From: Paenibacillus macquariensis
GTDB taxonomy: Bacteria; Bacillota; Bacilli; Paenibacillales; Paenibacillaceae
Direction of reading: 5' to 3'
DNA length: 64,000 nucleotides
Assembly: GCF_900156375.1 (NCBI RefSeq)
Contig: NZ_FTNK01000008.1
Location: 62,001 to 126,000, forward strand
Every line of letters begins with the position of its first letter. Position 1 is the first letter of the stretch. Below the pieces are notes generated by a model that was not told the DNA's origin, did not search any database, and saw only the letters and a program-made list of their open reading frames with translations. Made by a program: the position numbers and the translations under genes. Below, in pieces: positions 34,517 to 44,192 of the stretch.

Positions 34517-36571
34517 CTATTTATTCTTCATATTAATTTTAAATACATCCCCCTCGTTACCACCAAAAACGATCATCCCACCTTCTGGAAGTACTACCGA
34601 ATGATTATTGCTTGCTTTTGAAAAGTCCACAGCCATTCCTTTCGCGTCATAAACGGCAAATCCTCCACTTGCTTGAGCCTCAACGGTCATGACTCGATTG
34701 GCTGAGTTTTCATCTATCTTATACCATACTGCTTGACCTTTAGATTGTATGGTAGTTGTCGATGATTTTCCGCCATAGATTGCCTTAACAGCATCTTCAC
34801 TGATATAGGATGTTCCATCAATCTTTAAATACTCCGTATGTCCTACTTTATAAAAGTTGAGATCAAATGCATCTCTTCCCATCATAACCGGAATTTCGAC
34901 TGCATTTACTGCTTTATTCCCATCAACAATTTTAGTGCCGTTTGCGTATCCGTGATCCATATCAACGGATATATTCTTATTTAAGACCGTTGGGAATAGA
35001 TAATATCCAGAAGTTATCTTTTCATCCAACGCATAATAATTTTTCCCGTTTCTATTTTCCCATACCTTTTTAGTTGTATGATTTAGAGGATTGGGATCCA
35101 GCTTTTGATAGGCATAGATCACCATCATGAACTGACCTAATCCCGGGAAATTCGTATAAGCGTTAAGCTTCACATATGTTTTTCCATTTGTTTGTTTGTC
35201 AAAGCTTACTGCTATACTGCCATCACTGTTTTTGAATTGTCCATCGCCCGTATACACATATTTTTGTGCTGGTATAAGCCCCCCCAATTGTGCAGGTAAA
35301 TCAATCTCTCCGTTCTTAATCTCCATATTTATGGTTGAACCCACAGAACCATATAATCCAGCATACGAAAGCAATTCAGACGGCATTTTCACTTTCAAGG
35401 AAGGTTTAAATGTTTTCTCGGGTAGAATTTCCTTAATATGCCCCTTGTCTCTTAAGTATTCTAATAAAACATTAGATGCAAATGTAAGATCGAAGAATGA
35501 AGTCCCTCCTGAAGAAAGCACAGCCATAGAAATATTATATTCTGGTATTGAAATCAAGGAACCGTGATAACTTGAGGTGTCCCCACCTTTGAATAATGCC
35601 GTTATTCCATAATTATCAAACGGTGCCAAGCTAACACTGTCCCAACCAAGACCATAGTTAAAGGTGTTTGTTTCTTCAGAAACCCATATTCCTTTTTTAT
35701 ATTCAGGACTTTGCATGTCCTTGGCTGATTGTTTAGATAAAACATCTGTTCGATTACCTATTAATATTTCTGCAAACTTAGTTAATTCTTCTGCAGTTGA
35801 GTAAATCCCGCCTGACCCAATGGTGTTGGTATATTCAATGGGTAAAGCCTGATCAATCGTAGGAAAATAAGTTTTGGCTAACCTTTCTCTTTCAAAATGA
35901 TCGAGTGGTGTTTTAGTTGAGCTTAAATTCAGAGGGGTGCTAACATATTTCGCAAGGAATTCGGTATAGCTTATACCGCTCACTCGTTCAATCATTATTT
36001 CAAGCAAATCAAATCCATCGTTACTATATACGGAATATTCACCGGGATTTGATTTTAATTTTTCCGACTGTAACCAGAACAATAATTCATCATGGACTTT
36101 TGTATCATTGTCATCGAATAACAGACTATTCGGAAAGTGAGTACCGTAAAGTCCTGACGAATGATTCATTAACATACGTGGCGTAATTTCTTTATATCTT
36201 TCATCTGCCATTGTAAAGTCTTTGATATACGTTGTGAGTGGTTTATCAATATCCACTTTTTTAGACTCAGCTAGCATCATCGTTGCAGCAGATACATACA
36301 TTTTACTTAACGAGCCTATACCAAACATCGTGTCTTTGGTGATCGGAGCATTGGAAGCTTTATCGTATACACCAGCGTTATCTGATAAAACAATGGATCC
36401 CTTATCCATAATGGCATACTGCAATCCACTCACACCATAATCGGACACCATCGTCGTAGCCAGCACCTGTGCCTTTTCTTTTGCAGTATCATTATTCGGT
36501 TGAGCAAAAGCAGGGGTGACCGGTATTGCAATAAGCATAGCGGTCATTACTACAGAAAACATTCTCTTCAT
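34517..36571 (-). CDS. Secreted beta-lactamase-family serine hydrolase
   Basis: 684 residues from ATG 36571, with GAGGAGG upstream. A signal peptide ends near AFAQP. The class-C beta-lactamase/DD-peptidase domain has Ser87-x-x-Lys90 (GIGSLSKMY) and a YSN motif near residue 180. The third motif (HxG-like) may be FKGGDTSSYHGS. After about residue 400 a further 280 residues form a beta-rich extension with a copper-amine-oxidase-like piece (EIPVMMGRDAFDLNF, SYISEDAVKAIYGG). Such proteins act on D-amino-acid peptides or esters outside the cell. Two 12-base direct repeats 80-110 bases upstream and the adjacent AgrAC-like system suggest regulated expression. Confidence 0.85.
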   Translation of the reverse strand: MKRMFSVVMTAMLIAIPVTPAFAQPNNDTAKEKAQVLATTMVSDYGVSGLQYAIMDKGSIVLSDNAGVYDKASNAPITKDTMFGIGSLSKMYVSAATMMLAESKKVDIDKPLTTYIKDFTMADERYKEITPRMLMNHSSGLYGTHFPNSLLFDDNDTKVHDELLFWLQSEKLKSNPGEYSVYSNDGFDLLEIMIERVSGISYTEFLAKYVSTPLNLSSTKTPLDHFERERLAKTYFPTIDQALPIEYTNTIGSGGIYSTAEELTKFAEILIGNRTDVLSKQSAKDMQSPEYKKGIWVSEETNTFNYGLGWDSVSLAPFDNYGITALFKGGDTSSYHGSLISIPEYNISMAVLSSGGTSFFDLTFASNVLLEYLRDKGHIKEILPEKTFKPSLKVKMPSELLSYAGLYGSVGSTINMEIKNGEIDLPAQLGGLIPAQKYVYTGDGQFKNSDGSIAVSFDKQTNGKTYVKLNAYTNFPGLGQFMMVIYAYQKLDPNPLNHTTKKVWENRNGKNYYALDEKITSGYYLFPTVLNKNISVDMDHGYANGTKIVDGNKAVNAVEIPVMMGRDAFDLNFYKVGHTEYLKIDGTSYISEDAVKAIYGGKSSTTTIQSKGQAVWYKIDENSANRVMTVEAQASGGFAVYDAKGMAVDFSKASNNHSVVLPEGGMIVFGGNEGDVFKINMKNK

Positions 36572-36652
36572 TATTAATTCCTCCTCGTAATTTCTTTCTA
36601 GATTGTACTTACTGAATTCATCATACAAGGAAAAAGGATGTTAGTTAAAAAA

Positions 36653-36684
36653 ACACCCTGAAACGAAAAAAAACATCCCTAAAC
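36653..36684 (-). promoter_or_regulatory. Direct repeat upstream of the serine hydrolase
   Basis: ACACCCTGAAAC (36653) and ACATCCCTAAAC (36673) share 9 of 12 bases with centres 20 bases apart, two helical turns. This spacing is usual for LytTR-type response regulators, one of which is encoded nearby. The core bases fit the published LytTR consensus poorly. Confidence 0.35.
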
Positions 36685-36694
36685 AACATATTGT

Positions 36695-37987
36695 CTAAGG
36701 ATGGTTCGTTTGAAATGGCAGTAGGACCATATTATTAAATATTTTATGTTTCGTTTCAATGGTCATATGACCACCGTACTTGTCGCAGATTCTAGCTATG
36801 TTGGTTAATCCAATACCATGAAATTCCGGGTTTGGTTTTTGGCTGTGCAAGTGGGCAACTTCATTCTCCATATGATTCAAGATGTGAATGAGAAGGGTAG
36901 ACTCGGTAGCATGTATTTTTATAAGAATATACCTATCTTCTGCGATTTTTACACGTTTAGAAGCTTCTATTGCGTTATCCAGCATATTTCCAATGATAAC
37001 ACATAAGTCATAACGGTCAATATGGACTTCTTGTGAACATAAGTTAAGCTTTGTATCTATTCTTATGCCATTGGCTTGTCCAATATTGAGGGTATTTGTG
37101 ACAAGGGCATCTATAACCAGATTCCCCGTATTAACCCGTTGATAGGCTCCTTCGACTTTATTTAATGTAGACTTAATATGTTCCATTGCTGCTGCTAACT
37201 CATTTCGCTTAATACATTCTTCAATATACAAAAACTGTTGATTCGTATCGTGAATGATTCTTTTAATGGATTTGAAACTGTGAACGACTTTTTCGTAATT
37301 GGCATCCTGATAGTCCATCTGATGTTGCAGCTGAGCATTCTCATGCATGAATTGGAATTTATCCATAATCGTATCAAATATATAGACAATCATAACGTTT
37401 AAGAAAAGAAACCCAATGGCGGAAATGAAATCATAGACGCTCTTATAAGTTAAAAGATCCAGATGATATATACTTAGGAGTGGAATAACCAAAAATAAGA
37501 TGTAGTAACGATAAGGCAGAGAGAAACTTCTTTGTTTGGCAACTAGTCGTATGAACGGAATGACAGCAAACATGATCATGCAACTGAGTAAAATAGTTTT
37601 TGTGTTGGCTATTTGATTGGATTGATTTGAAAGTGTAAAGCTGTCGTCAACTGAACCCAGGGTATATAAAATATAAAGGGAGATCGAATAAATGATAGAC
37701 AGTAAAACACCGTAAAGCAGTGAAAAAATGATCTTGGTTTTAATTTCTACTTGATAAGATTGCGCAAAGCTAAATACCACAAGCCAAGCTAGAATCGAAG
37801 ATAAAATAGGAGAGATAAGGATAACCAGATACAGGTAAACGAGCAGCCCAAAGATAAAGATAATGAAGTAAATGAATCGGTTATGTTTTTTAGTTGATTT
37901 ATCAAAAACCGAGTTGAAGAAAAAATTAAGTTGAACGCCCATCACAAATACAACACAAAAGACTATAGGCAAATTATATTGAATCAT
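36695..37987 (-). CDS. AgrC-like GHKL sensor histidine kinase
   Basis: 430 residues. About six membrane helices (residues 1-205) are followed by a cytoplasmic kinase part with the unusual H box IIHDTNQQFLYIEE and a GHKL ATPase domain (GNMLDNAIEAS N box, GIGLTNIARICDKYGG G box). This is the histidine kinase class paired with LytTR regulators and often sensing peptides. The gene follows the regulator gene by one base. No agrB- or agrD-like gene is visible here, so the signal is unknown. Confidence 0.9.
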   Translation of the reverse strand: MIQYNLPIVFCVVFVMGVQLNFFFNSVFDKSTKKHNRFIYFIIFIFGLLVYLYLVILISPILSSILAWLVVFSFAQSYQVEIKTKIIFSLLYGVLLSIIYSISLYILYTLGSVDDSFTLSNQSNQIANTKTILLSCMIMFAVIPFIRLVAKQRSFSLPYRYYILFLVIPLLSIYHLDLLTYKSVYDFISAIGFLFLNVMIVYIFDTIMDKFQFMHENAQLQHQMDYQDANYEKVVHSFKSIKRIIHDTNQQFLYIEECIKRNELAAAMEHIKSTLNKVEGAYQRVNTGNLVIDALVTNTLNIGQANGIRIDTKLNLCSQEVHIDRYDLCVIIGNMLDNAIEASKRVKIAEDRYILIKIHATESTLLIHILNHMENEVAHLHSQKPNPEFHGIGLTNIARICDKYGGHMTIETKHKIFNNMVLLPFQTNHP

Positions 37988-37988
37988 A

Positions 37989-38729
37989 TCAATTGATCTT
38001 CATTATCATAAACTTGGTGTAAACATCTTTAACCTCTTTAATTTTAGAACGACCTATGGGTAACTCCAACCCATTGGACATTAGAACAACTCCGCTGGCA
38101 AACTTCCTCACATGAAGCAGGTTAATAATAATGGAACGATGGATTTGTAAGAAGTTACAGTCTTTTAACGCCACAGCATAATCTGAAATGGTGCCTTTGC
38201 TTTCATAGGTTTGATTAGGGGTAATAAAATGTAGTTTGCTTTTTATGGTTAAGCTTTTGGCAGCTTCAATACTAATGAGGTCATCATATTTGAGAACGAC
38301 TTCTTCATAGGCTGATTTGATGACCATAAACTTTTTATCAAGTGCCTGAAAGTATTGGCATAGCTTGATGATTTTCTCCTCCAAGATCGAGGGGGTAATG
38401 GGTTTTATCAAATACTGGAATGTCATGACGTCGAAACTTTCCACCATATATTCAGGGTAGCTTGTTAGAAAAATAATTTGTTCATCCAGATTCTTTAACC
38501 CTCTTATTTTTTGGGCTGTTTGAATTCCGTTCATCCCACCCATTTCAATATCCAAAATTAAAATATGAAATGGCGTTTCATGGCTCTCATAATGAGATAC
38601 CAACTGCTCTCCCGATCCGAATAATTCCATTTCAAAATCTATATCTGTCTTTATCGACAAAGTAATGAGGATGCTTTTAACAAGCTCTCTTTGTTTTTCT
38701 TCATCATCGCAAATAGCCACTCTATACAA
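37989..38729 (-). CDS. LytTR-family response regulator (AgrA-like)
   Basis: 246 residues. The receiver domain has DDE at 8-10 and phosphoacceptor Asp60 (LILDIEMGG). The LytTR DNA-binding domain begins at about 140 and includes FLQIHRSIIINLLHV and GRSKIKEV. It is the first gene of a regulator-kinase operon. Likely targets include the serine hydrolase beyond the kinase gene, by position only. The start ATG 38729 lies in an AT-rich region with no clear ribosome site except AGGGTCTATC. Confidence 0.9.
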   Translation of the reverse strand: MYRVAICDDEEKQRELVKSILITLSIKTDIDFEMELFGSGEQLVSHYESHETPFHILILDIEMGGMNGIQTAQKIRGLKNLDEQIIFLTSYPEYMVESFDVMTFQYLIKPITPSILEEKIIKLCQYFQALDKKFMVIKSAYEEVVLKYDDLISIEAAKSLTIKSKLHFITPNQTYESKGTISDYAVALKDCNFLQIHRSIIINLLHVRKFASGVVLMSNGLELPIGRSKIKEVKDVYTKFMIMKIN

Positions 38730-39149
38730 TGATAGACCCTCATTTCCATTACATTTATTCTAGAACTCTATGTAAGCATGATACAACTTTTTGACTTTGT
38801 ATAGTTAACTTTTGGATGAAATGCAAATTTGAATCCCTCAATCACTCCTTAGGTGATGAATGCCTTTCCGGAGGCAAAGTTTTTTTACTAGTAGGTTAAT
38901 TTGGATTACGATGATGAAGGAAAGATTAAAGTCCAAGTTCTATCCGAGAACAAGAAATTCACGGTAAAAAAAGTCTTTTTATATGTGTTTAAAAAGCGTT
39001 AACCATTATATCCCTTTCACTGTCTCGACACATGTGGGGTGCTTAATACTGATGGTTATCGAGAGCGTTTATTTGTTGATTAATAAGGGTTTTGAGTGAA
39101 TAGGGAAGTTGGGGACGAAATGGGGACGTGAGCTATTCACGTCCCTATT
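38730..39149. other. Gene-free stretch with hairpins and a short fragment
   Basis: Two adjacent hairpins lie at 38842-38876: ATCAC/GTGAT and TGCCT/AGGCA, the latter followed by TTTTTTT (a forward terminator). After them the forward strand reads LDYDDEGKIKVQVLSENKKF then TVKKVFLYVFKKR and a stop at about 39001. This looks like the end of a lost gene that I cannot name. Confidence 0.4.
38858..38887 (+). terminator. Forward terminator with no obvious gene
   Basis: TGCCTTTCCGGAGGCA hairpin followed by AAG and seven T residues. No intact forward gene ends near it, so it may be a relic. Confidence 0.55.
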
Positions 39150-39468
39150 TTATTTGCGATTGAGGTGTGCTGGATACATTTCCATCCGATGAAGGTCAAT
39201 GATCATGTTACCATTCTTAAGGATGTCTAGACCGATGAGGCCGTTAATGTAATTAATATCATCATGGAAAACACCAAGATCAATAGGAGTGCCTTCCATG
39301 ATAAAATCGCCTATTTGGATCCGATCATGGTGTTTTTGAAAAGTGTATTCGTCTCCATCGATCCCAAAACTCCGAATAAGTTTATCCCCATTTTCGAATT
39401 TAATTCCTATTTCGGATACAATATCAGAGGATAAAAGGGAATAAAAGAGGTCTTCCCCTATGAGTCAA
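39150..39468 (-). pseudogene. Retropepsin-like aspartic protease, C-terminal remnant
   Basis: Reverse strand from about 39465 to the TAA at 39150: EDLFYSLLSSDIVSEIGIKF, later IQIGDFIMEGTPIDLGVF and INGLIGLDILKNGNMIIDLH. The GLIGLDIL segment is the second half of single-domain clan AA proteases found in many Firmicutes. The D-T/S-G active site and the start are missing; a TGA cuts the frame upstream. It is a truncated, inactive copy. Confidence 0.6.
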
Positions 39469-39604
39469 TTTACATCAGATCTGCTTCATGCTCTAGTCAC
39501 TAAACAGGATATCGTTTATTTGAAAATGAACTTTTTTAAGATTATAGATAACCATTGCAGATAGAGCTGCGTCTCCTGGTCGTCCGTCGATCCGGCCAAA
39601 TAAA

Positions 39605-39646
39605 ACAACAAACGCTTGGACTATGATAAGCCCAAGCGTTTGTTGT
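39605..39646 (-). terminator. Terminator after the flavoprotein gene
   Basis: Perfect 15-base stem ACAACAAACGCTTGG/CCAAGCGTTTGTTGT, 12-base loop, T-rich flank on the reverse strand. Confidence 0.85.
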
Positions 39647-39675
39647 TTGTTGAGTGAAAAGAGGAAGCTGATATC

Positions 39676-41205
39676 TTATTGTGCTTTTATGAATTTAGCC
39701 GATTTTATGCCGGCTTGGCGACCGAAAATAATGATCTCCGCAACGGAGTTGCCGCCGATCCGGTTTTGACCGTGCAAGCCGCCAGTAACTTCGCCTGCTG
39801 CAAACAGTCCCGGAATGGGTTCGCCGTCTTTATTCAGAACTTCCGTGTTCGTGTTGATTTTTACGCCACCCATGGTGTAGTGAATCCCGGGGGCGATTTT
39901 AATTGCATGGTATGTCGCGTTGGACAAGTCGTTGTCCATGCCTGTCGTTCTGCCGAATTCGGCATCCTTTTTATTCTTCACTGCGCTGTTCCATGTATCC
40001 AGCGTGGTTTTTAGCTGATCTACCGGAACGCCCATTTCTTTGGCTAAATCCTCGATCGAATTCGCTTGAATGACAAAGCCCATTTTTTCATATTGCTGGA
40101 TCGCTTTAACGCGGGCTTTTACGCCAGAATCAAATACAAGATAAGCCGAGTTTTCAGGAAGTTTATTGATTGCGGCAGTAACATTATCACGAGTATCCAG
40201 TTCGTTTGTGAAACGTTTGCCGTCACTGGATACGAGAATAGCTCCTTCTCCGCGAACAGCTTCCCCAATGAGATAGGATTTATCTTGCTGCACCGTCGGG
40301 TGAACTTGGATTTGATCCATATCGACCGTTGTACCGCCGAGTTTTTCAATCATCCTAATGCCGTCACCAGTGCTGCCTTCTTGGTTTGTTGTCACGTACC
40401 CTTTTAAATCGGATCTAACTTCGGAAATTAGATCCATATTGGCGCCGTAACCGCCGGTTGTCACAATGATTGCATCCGCTGCAATATTTCTCTCATCAGT
40501 CTGGTTGAAGACGACTTTGACACCGTTTACTTTGCCGTCTTTTTCCGTAATATCCGTCACACTAGCATTTACAAAAAGTGGTATTTCTTGTTCTTGCATA
40601 TTTTTCAGCAAACCGTTGACAAGGTATTGTCCTACCGCTGAGCCATCTTCAGGACGGTGTGTACGCTTTTCGTTCATACCGCCTGTAATCGTGATATTGT
40701 TCAACCGAATCCCAATGGAATCCAGCCAATCGATTGCACTTGCAGAATTGTCAACGAAGAAACGAAGCATGTCTTTGTCGTTTGTACCATGACCGCCTTT
40801 TAAGGTCTCATCATAAAATACATCATTGCTGTCTTTAATGCTCTGCTCCTTTTGGAACTTGGTTTCAGAAGCATTCATTCCCGAAGATGATTTTAATGTA
40901 TTCCCGCCAGCAACCGGCATTTTTTCAAAAATAACCGGGTTCATGCCCTTTTCTTTTGCCTCAAGTGCAGCAGACATACCGGCACCACCTGCACCGACAA
41001 TGATGATATCATATTTATCTTTTAGTTGATCGAATGGTGTATAGCTGGTTTGAGACGCTCCCGAAACGGCTTCCGTTTCTTTGGTCTCTTCTTTTTTCAC
41101 ATTGCCCTGACTCTGGTTTTGATTCTGGTTCTCGCTGCCGCATCCTACGATCACAAGCATGAGAGAGAGAAGGAGAATAAGCGTTGCTGTTACTTTCTTT
41201 TTCAT
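39676..41205 (-). CDS. Lipoprotein flavoprotein, fumarate reductase/flavocytochrome c type
   Basis: 509 residues. A lipoprotein signal with lipobox (VIVGC, Cys22) is followed by a Gln/Asn/Glu-rich linker. The FAD-binding dinucleotide fold begins IIIVGAGGAGMSAALEAKEKG. Downstream motifs include GGNTLKSSSGMNAS, HRPEDGSAVGQYLV, ITTGGYGAN-like VTTGGYGANM, and HYTMGGVKINTNTEV with GLFAAGEVTGGLHGQNRIGG at the end. This is a soluble fumarate-reductase-like dehydrogenase anchored outside the membrane. The covalent FMN-binding domain often found before it is absent, so another electron donor is needed. Its leader has a large hairpin with a T-box-like motif. Confidence 0.88.
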   Translation of the reverse strand: MKKKVTATLILLLSLMLVIVGCGSENQNQNQSQGNVKKEETKETEAVSGASQTSYTPFDQLKDKYDIIIVGAGGAGMSAALEAKEKGMNPVIFEKMPVAGGNTLKSSSGMNASETKFQKEQSIKDSNDVFYDETLKGGHGTNDKDMLRFFVDNSASAIDWLDSIGIRLNNITITGGMNEKRTHRPEDGSAVGQYLVNGLLKNMQEQEIPLFVNASVTDITEKDGKVNGVKVVFNQTDERNIAADAIIVTTGGYGANMDLISEVRSDLKGYVTTNQEGSTGDGIRMIEKLGGTTVDMDQIQVHPTVQQDKSYLIGEAVRGEGAILVSSDGKRFTNELDTRDNVTAAINKLPENSAYLVFDSGVKARVKAIQQYEKMGFVIQANSIEDLAKEMGVPVDQLKTTLDTWNSAVKNKKDAEFGRTTGMDNDLSNATYHAIKIAPGIHYTMGGVKINTNTEVLNKDGEPIPGLFAAGEVTGGLHGQNRIGGNSVAEIIIFGRQAGIKSAKFIKAQ

Positions 41206-41255
41206 GTTAACCCTCCACTTTTCTATGTCTTTTATTTAGATGAACATAAAGAATG

Positions 41256-41358
41256 AAACAAAAAAGGAGGGAGTAACGGAGAAAATTAGAAGTGAAGGAG
41301 CGTGAACTGCGTCTTTATGCTCTGAACTTCATATCTTTCACGGTTACCACCCTATTCC
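41256..41358 (-). promoter_or_regulatory. Candidate regulated leader (terminator with T-box-like motif) of flavoprotein gene
   Basis: On the reverse strand AATAGGGTGGTAACCGTG (41340-41357) resembles the T-box motif AGGGTGGNACCGCG. About 60 bases later CCGTTACTCCCT (41268-41279) can pair with it, directly before CC and TTTTTT (41260-41265). This is a terminator-like structure 50 bases before the start codon. A stem I with a specifier loop was not found, so it may be another kind of attenuator or a relic. Confidence 0.4.
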
Positions 41359-41734
41359 GCATCGTTAGCCTCTTTAGGTTCACTTCATTTTAATACACCA
41401 TCGGCCCTTTACATAGTGATATATTTCACAATGTTTTGGTTTTCGTCTGTAATCATGCTTCGGGTTTCTAAAATATAACAAACCAGTTACGATTACCGAG
41501 TTTGGAGGCTGCTGTTATGAAGGCGCTGAGGATGCGGGAGGCTAGATGGCTGATACATATCGAAAAGGTTAAGAGAAGAGAATACATACGTGATATAATC
41601 GGTGAAGGTTAGTATGAGAGGTAACTCGAAAAGTGCAGGTTGGTGGGATGTGAACGAGTAAGGGGTTATACAATAGTAACAATGAATAAGGTTTGAGATA
41701 TGAAATAACTGTACAGAAAAGATGGTGTTTATGT
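41359..41734. other. Intergenic stretch between divergent genes
   Basis: No gene seen. It should contain the promoters of the reverse flavoprotein gene and the forward metalloprotease gene. I found no perfect -35/-10 pair. Confidence 0.35.
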
Positions 41735-42391
41735 ATGAAAATTAAAATTGACAATAATGTTATAGAATATAATGTTCAATATGGTCATAGAACTAAAATT
41801 ACGATTCATATGGATGCGGCTGGTCTCGTCACGGCTAAAGTTCCTAACGATGCAAGTGAACAGAGTATTATTAGAGCTGTACAACAACAAGGTAAGTGGA
41901 TACTAGAGAAGTCGCGTCAGATTGCTTTAGTTCAAGAAGCCCACCATACGAGAGAGTACGAAGAAGAGGGTAAGTTCCTTTATCTTGGCAAAGAGTGCTC
42001 GCTTAATGAATTAATCGAGACGCATGAATTACAAGAAGAAGAACTACAAAAAAATCTTAAGAAGTTCTATTTCGCAAACGCTAAGAAAATTGTAGGAGAA
42101 CGTATTAAAGTATTTCAAAGCGAACTGGGTGTGAAGCCGCCCAAATCGGTAGAGATCGTGGAGTCTAATACTAAATGGGGTAGTTGTAGTGCAGACAAAA
42201 AAATAACGTTTAATTATCGTCTAGCCATGGCTCCAATTGAAGTGATAGATTATGTGATCATTCATGAACTATGTCATCTGATGCATATGAATCATGATCG
42301 ATCATTTTGGAGACGTGTGGGTAGCATAATGCCCGACTATAAGGAAAAAGAAGAGTATTTAGCTAGGAACGGACGATCCATGACACTTTAA
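41735..42391 (+). CDS. YgjP-like M48-family metallopeptidase (DUF45)
   Basis: 218 residues from ATG 41735; the open frame extends 42 bases upstream without better signals. The zinc motif is HELCHLMHMNH, with the third ligand His in the HxxHxxxF-type HDRSFW. The segment VEIVESNTKWGSCSADKKI is the family's WGSCS mark. No signal peptide or membrane segment, so it is cytoplasmic. The substrates of this family are poorly known; they are often near type I restriction or SprT-like genes, but none is here. Confidence 0.88.
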   Translation: MKIKIDNNVIEYNVQYGHRTKITIHMDAAGLVTAKVPNDASEQSIIRAVQQQGKWILEKSRQIALVQEAHHTREYEEEGKFLYLGKECSLNELIETHELQEEELQKNLKKFYFANAKKIVGERIKVFQSELGVKPPKSVEIVESNTKWGSCSADKKITFNYRLAMAPIEVIDYVIIHELCHLMHMNHDRSFWRRVGSIMPDYKEKEEYLARNGRSMTL

Positions 42392-42559
42392 ATATGGCGG
42401 TTGCATTTTGAAAAAAATGTAGCCGTTTTTGTTATTACATACGAGATTATTGGAGCAATACACTTCACAGCACACGTTCTATAGTAATGGTATAATATGC
42501 AAAGTAGCTCAACCCTAAACGATGAATCTCGACATAATCCATGCAAAGAAGATGATACG

Positions 42560-43954
42560 GTGAATATACTTAGACCGAATATTAAACTAAAAACAGTTTT
42601 TTGGCTAAACAAGTATTTTACAGGGGAATCGATGGATTACAAACAAATTATCGCAATCATTATTCCGATTTTTGTAGATCAAGCTTTTATTATTCTGATG
42701 AGCTTGCTGAATACTGCGATGATAAGCTCCTCAGGGATTGCTGCTGTCAGTGCCGTGAGTATGGTGGATTCGCTGAATATTTTCTTGATTAATGTATTTG
42801 TCGCTGTGGCGACAGGTGGTACGGTCATTGTGGCGCAATATAAAGGTAGTGGGAATCAAGAGATGGTATCCAAAGCTGCTTCGCAAGCCATATCTGCAGT
42901 TGCCATGTTATCCGTACTGATCAGTACGTTCGTTATCGTGTTCCATATGCCAACCTTAAACTTACTGTTTGGGAATGCGGATGTTGAAGTATTTAATAAT
43001 GCGAAGATTTTTCTAATTGGTAGTTGTATCTCTTATCCATTTATTGCGATATTTCAAGCGGTGAGTGGCGTATTGAGAGGTGTCGCGGAGACCAAAGCGT
43101 GCTTGGGTTTATCATTAATAATGAATTTAACTTACTTATGTTTAAATATCGTGTTAATCAGTATGTTTCATATGGGTGTCATGGGGCTAGTGATCTCGAT
43201 GATTCTAGCAAGAGTATTGGGAATGGTTACTTCGTTGATCTATTTGACGAAATATAATCATACGTTAGGTTTCAAGATAAGAAATGCACTGAGATTGAAT
43301 GTAGCGATTATGAAGAAAATTATGTTCATTGGGATTCCATTTGCAGCAGAACAGATGTTCTTCAATGGAGGTAAACTATTAACGCAGACGTTTATTGTTC
43401 AGTTAGGGACGATTGCAATGACAGTGAACGCGATCAGCGGCTCGATATCGCTATTATTTCAAATCGGGGGGAGTGCACTTAGCATTGCCATCGTAACGGT
43501 TGTCGGTCAGTGTATCGGGCGAAAGAACGTTAAGGATGCAAGGAAGTTTATTAAATCTTTTCTCGGACTTTCCACGGTGTTCTTCGTGATCGTAACGTTA
43601 ATCCTATTACCATTGTTCCCGTTTATTGTGAAATTGTTCTCTCCACCGGAAGACATTATACCTTCGATCTTCGCACTTACATTGTTAATATCGATTGCTC
43701 AACCTATATTATGGTCATTTAGCTTTGTTCTTCCTTCAGCATTACGAGCAGCTGGAGATTCGAAATATACGTCGATCTCTTCGTTGTTATCTATGTGGGC
43801 ATTCCGCATCATTTTTGGTTATGTATTGGGCATTACACTCGGGTTCGGTATTATGGGTGTATGGGTTGCGATGGTTGCCGAATGGGGCGTTCGTGGATTG
43901 ATCTTTGGATTACGATTCAGAGGGGATAAATGGTATGCTCATAAGTTGATTTAA
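42560..43954 (+). CDS. MATE-family efflux transporter
   Basis: About 464 residues with 12 membrane helices. FVDQAFIILMSLLNTAMISS is the first helix, followed by VAVATGGTVIVAQYKGSG and the matching repeat in the second half (GSALSIAIVTVVGQCIG). MATE pumps export cationic drugs with sodium or proton coupling. GTG 42560 is chosen: the earlier ATG 42497 lies directly after a TATAAT (42491) and has no space for a ribosome site. A start at ATG 42632 (CAGGGGAATCG upstream) is also possible. It is a single-gene unit ended by a terminator at 43984. Confidence 0.88.
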   Translation: MNILRPNIKLKTVFWLNKYFTGESMDYKQIIAIIIPIFVDQAFIILMSLLNTAMISSSGIAAVSAVSMVDSLNIFLINVFVAVATGGTVIVAQYKGSGNQEMVSKAASQAISAVAMLSVLISTFVIVFHMPTLNLLFGNADVEVFNNAKIFLIGSCISYPFIAIFQAVSGVLRGVAETKACLGLSLIMNLTYLCLNIVLISMFHMGVMGLVISMILARVLGMVTSLIYLTKYNHTLGFKIRNALRLNVAIMKKIMFIGIPFAAEQMFFNGGKLLTQTFIVQLGTIAMTVNAISGSISLLFQIGGSALSIAIVTVVGQCIGRKNVKDARKFIKSFLGLSTVFFVIVTLILLPLFPFIVKLFSPPEDIIPSIFALTLLISIAQPILWSFSFVLPSALRAAGDSKYTSISSLLSMWAFRIIFGYVLGITLGFGIMGVWVAMVAEWGVRGLIFGLRFRGDKWYAHKLI

Positions 43955-43983
43955 ATGAAATATGGTTCTTTCACCTCGTTCCT

Positions 43984-44009
43984 GAGCTGTCTAATCGACA
44001 GCTCTTTTT
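43984..44009 (+). terminator. Terminator after the MATE gene
   Basis: GAGCTGT/ACAGCTC stem, seven-base loop, five T residues. Confidence 0.85.
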
Positions 44010-44192
44010 GCTCTACTGTGACATAAATAGATATATTTATTCTAGAGAGAAGCGCCGTAATGAAGTCGTGGTTATTTGCATTTTGATATTATAGGTCAGG
44101 TTAATTTATACTTGCAGTACGATGACGGGTAGTCAAGATAAGTGCGTCAGGGTTTCATAATCAATCCTATAACAAGTAGAGGAGCATAATCC

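Noticed and set aside
42497..42559. ATG 42497 as start of the MATE gene
   Set aside because: It follows TATAAT directly, so it lies too near the transcription start and has no ribosome site.
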